A program made the translations under genes and the position numbers. The notes below the pieces were generated by a model. The model had not been told where the DNA came from, made no database searches, and was given only the letters and a program-made list of their open reading frames with translations. From contig CAYVZE010000099.1 in NCBI GenBank assembly GCA_964455685.1, positions 1-7,426 of the forward strand: a stretch of 7,426 bases of DNA. The letters are read 5' to 3'. Below, piece after piece: positions 6,105 to 7,426 of the stretch (position 1 is its first letter; each line of letters opens with the position of its first letter). The stretch is from ZC4RG30 sp964455685 (GTDB lineage Bacteria > Pseudomonadota > Gammaproteobacteria > Steroidobacterales > Steroidobacteraceae).

Positions 6105-6869
6105 ATGTCGCGCCTGCTGGTGTTCCAGCACGTGGCGGCCGAGCCGCTGGGCACGCTGGACGCGCTGATCCGCGCGCGCGGGCATCGCATCCGCTTCGTC
6201 AATTTCCACCGCCATCCCGACGCCGAGCCCAGCGTGGACCGCTACCGCGGCCTGGTGGTGCTGGGCGGGCCGATGAACGTGGACGAGCAGCATCGCCATC
6301 CACACCTGAAGACCGAGCTGAAGTCGATCGAGGCAGCGCTGAAACAGGGCAAGCCCGTGCTGGGCATCTGCCTGGGTGCGCAATTGCTGGCGCATGTGCT
6401 GGGCGCGCCGGTGCGCAGGCACGAGCGGCACGAGATCGGCTGGTACGACCTGCACACCACCGAGGCGGGGCGCAGCGATCCGGTGCTGGGCATCCTGGGT
6501 GAGCGCGCGCCGGTGTTCCAGTGGCACGGCCGCACCTTCGACCTGCCCTCCGGCGCGGTGCACCTGGCGCGCACCGAGACCTGCGAGCACCAGGCCTTCC
6601 GCTTCGATCGCTCGGCCTACGGGTTCCAGTTCCACCTGGAGGCCGATGCGGCGCTGATCGAGCGCTGGCTGGGGATTCCTTCCTATCGCGAGGAGCTGGA
6701 GGCGGCAGGCCTCGGCCATGACGCCGAGGCCATCCGCGCTTCCACCGGCGAGCTGATCCGGCAGATGAAGCCGCTGGCCGAGACGGTGTTCAACAACTTC
6801 CTCGACCTGGTCGGCCGTCCCGGCCGGCGGATCGTGCTGCCCTCGCGCGATCCGCTCGACCAGGACTGA
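6105..6869 (+). CDS. Class I glutamine amidotransferase (GuaA-like GATase domain only)
   Basis: This 254-residue cytoplasmic protein has the class I (triad) glutaminase fold, which releases ammonia from glutamine. Visible elements are the oxyanion-region GGPMNVD (54-60), the nucleophile elbow GICLGAQ with Cys89, and YGFQFHLEAD with His177 and Glu179 completing the triad. The layout matches the stand-alone proteins often annotated GMP synthase-like amidotransferases (COG0518). It lacks the ATP-pyrophosphatase domain of true GuaA, so it is not GMP synthetase. Some relatives hydrolyse gamma-glutamyl compounds, so a gamma-glutamyl hydrolase role is possible, but the substrate cannot be read from the sequence. 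It begins 4 nt after xseA with its Shine-Dalgarno inside xseA, so the two are probably co-transcribed; no biochemical link to exonuclease VII is evident. The C-terminal 70 residues after the triad (IPSYREELEA onward) are largely helical. It ends 9 bp from a convergent gene. Confidence 0.92.
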   Translation: MSRLLVFQHVAAEPLGTLDALIRARGHRIRFVNFHRHPDAEPSVDRYRGLVVLGGPMNVDEQHRHPHLKTELKSIEAALKQGKPVLGICLGAQLLAHVLGAPVRRHERHEIGWYDLHTTEAGRSDPVLGILGERAPVFQWHGRTFDLPSGAVHLARTETCEHQAFRFDRSAYGFQFHLEADAALIERWLGIPSYREELEAAGLGHDAEAIRASTGELIRQMKPLAETVFNNFLDLVGRPGRRIVLPSRDPLDQD

Positions 6870-6878
6870 ACCTCCCGG

Positions 6879-7426
6879 CTACAGGGGTGGCGCGACGCAG
6901 GCCGCGTGCACCCTGAGGTTCGACAGCACGCCGCCACCGAAGGTGATGCGCGCGCCGTCGAAGGGCAGCTGGGACGTGAATGTCACCAGCTGCTTGCCGG
7001 AGTCGCCGAGCAGGCCCAGCAGGCCCAGCCGCAGCACGCCCGCCGCGCCCGTGGTGTCATCGACGATGGCCGCACCCTGCGTGGCCGCGATGCCCATGTA
7101 GTGCAGCACGTCCAGGTCCAGCAGGCCCACCGGCTTGGACACCACGAAGGCCACGCGTGAACCGGCCGGGTACAACGGCCCGCTGCTGTTGGTGACCCGC
7201 AGCGCCACCGAGCCCAGCAGGCCCACGGTGTTGTTCAACGTGGCGTAGTTGTCGAGGTTGGCGTCGATGACATTGCCCGGGTTGATCACGCCGCACAGGC
7301 CCAGCACGCACAGGCCGTAGGAGGCGCTGTCGGTGGTCGCGACCGGCGTCATCAGCGGCTCGTACTCGCCGCCGATGCTGCAGCTCGCCGCCGTCGGGGC
7401 GCAGGCGTCGCCGATGCCGTCGCCGT
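6879..7426 (-). CDS. C-terminus of a secreted or surface protein with a thrombospondin type 3 motif (runs off right edge)
   Basis: The frame is open from the right edge to the TAG at 6881-6879, giving 181 complete residues plus a partial codon. An internal ATG at 7352 is unlikely to be the true start, because coding sense continues upstream of it. The first visible residues, GDGIGDACAP, are the end of a thrombospondin type 3 calcium-binding repeat (DxDxDGxGDxC); the partial codon before them ends in AC, compatible with Asp. After GEYEPL comes about 150 residues including GVINPGNVIDANLDNYATLN, YPAGSRVAFVV and PFDGARITFGG. From memory, this resembles an unnamed domain common in Bacteroidetes surface and gliding-associated proteins (pattern NPxNxxDxDxxNYATL). 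Five cysteines are visible, consistent with an exported protein. No membrane anchor or sorting signal is seen at the C-terminus. Ligand and role are unknown. It converges on the amidotransferase gene with a 9-bp gap and no clear shared terminator. Confidence 0.85.
   Translation of the reverse strand, partial: GDGIGDACAPTAASCSIGGEYEPLMTPVATTDSASYGLCVLGLCGVINPGNVIDANLDNYATLNNTVGLLGSVALRVTNSSGPLYPAGSRVAFVVSKPVGLLDLDVLHYMGIAATQGAAIVDDTTGAAGVLRLGLLGLLGDSGKQLVTFTSQLPFDGARITFGGGVLSNLRVHAACVAPPL
7011..7028. repeat. Two tandem copies of a 9-bp unit
   Basis: caggcccag occurs twice in direct succession, encoding Leu-Gly-Leu repeats on the minus strand within the surface-protein gene. The related string agcaggccca recurs near 7117 and 7214. 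The arrays are in frame (multiples of three), so a gain or loss would not break the protein. Confidence 0.6.

Noticed and set aside
4763..6202. A 479-residue minus-strand open frame antisense to xseA.
   Set aside because: xseA on the plus strand is unmistakable along its whole length; the antisense translation is Gln/His/Arg-rich noise.
1..6869. A purine-synthesis link between guaB and the GuaA-like amidotransferase.
   Set aside because: They are on opposite strands about 5.7 kb apart with unrelated genes between, and the amidotransferase lacks the GuaA synthetase domain.
6870..6878. Possible bidirectional terminator between the convergent amidotransferase and surface-protein genes.
   Set aside because: Only 9 bp separate the stops, and the surrounding bases (cctccc and gggtgg) form at best an imperfect short stem with no T-run.

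Overview
This is a GC-rich (roughly 70 % by eye) bacterial chromosomal window with long open frames, little intergenic DNA, and housekeeping genes (guaB, xseA) whose products read as proteobacterial, most likely from a gammaproteobacterium. The lineage is inferred from protein similarity by memory. No tRNA, rRNA, insertion sequence, CRISPR array or prophage gene was seen.

Layout from left to right. (1) The N-terminal 124 codons of guaB (IMP dehydrogenase) lie on the minus strand and run off the left edge. (2) A 104-bp gap holds two adjacent perfect inverted repeats and a good sigma70-type promoter for guaB that would start a nearly leaderless mRNA. (3) A 1378-residue multi-pass membrane protein of unrecognised family fills 477-4613 on the minus strand. 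(4) A 143-bp divergent intergenic region follows. (5) On the plus strand, xseA (exonuclease VII large subunit) and a class I glutamine amidotransferase form a two-gene unit; the second gene's Shine-Dalgarno sits on the xseA stop codon. (6) A convergent minus-strand gene begins 9 bp later and runs off the right edge. It encodes the C-terminus of a secreted or surface protein with a thrombospondin type 3 calcium-binding motif.

The most interesting object is the large membrane protein. Read by eye, it is a full-length tandem duplication. Each half has a signal-peptide-like segment, a cysteine pair, a beta-rich extracytoplasmic module of about 410-430 residues with the same ordered motifs, a cluster of four membrane helices, an LQ-GPG-D(W/F) loop and a fifth helix. 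The signature VxLDGRxAPxxxREG is kept with identical spacing in both halves. This looks like an ancient fusion of two copies of a signal-peptide-plus-membrane protein into one chain. I cannot assign a function.

The genes do not form one pathway. guaB (guanine nucleotide synthesis), xseA (single-strand DNA degradation) and the amidotransferase (substrate unknown) are ordinary cellular functions. The membrane protein and the partial surface protein are the envelope-related unknowns. I found no evidence for a new defence or mobile system here.
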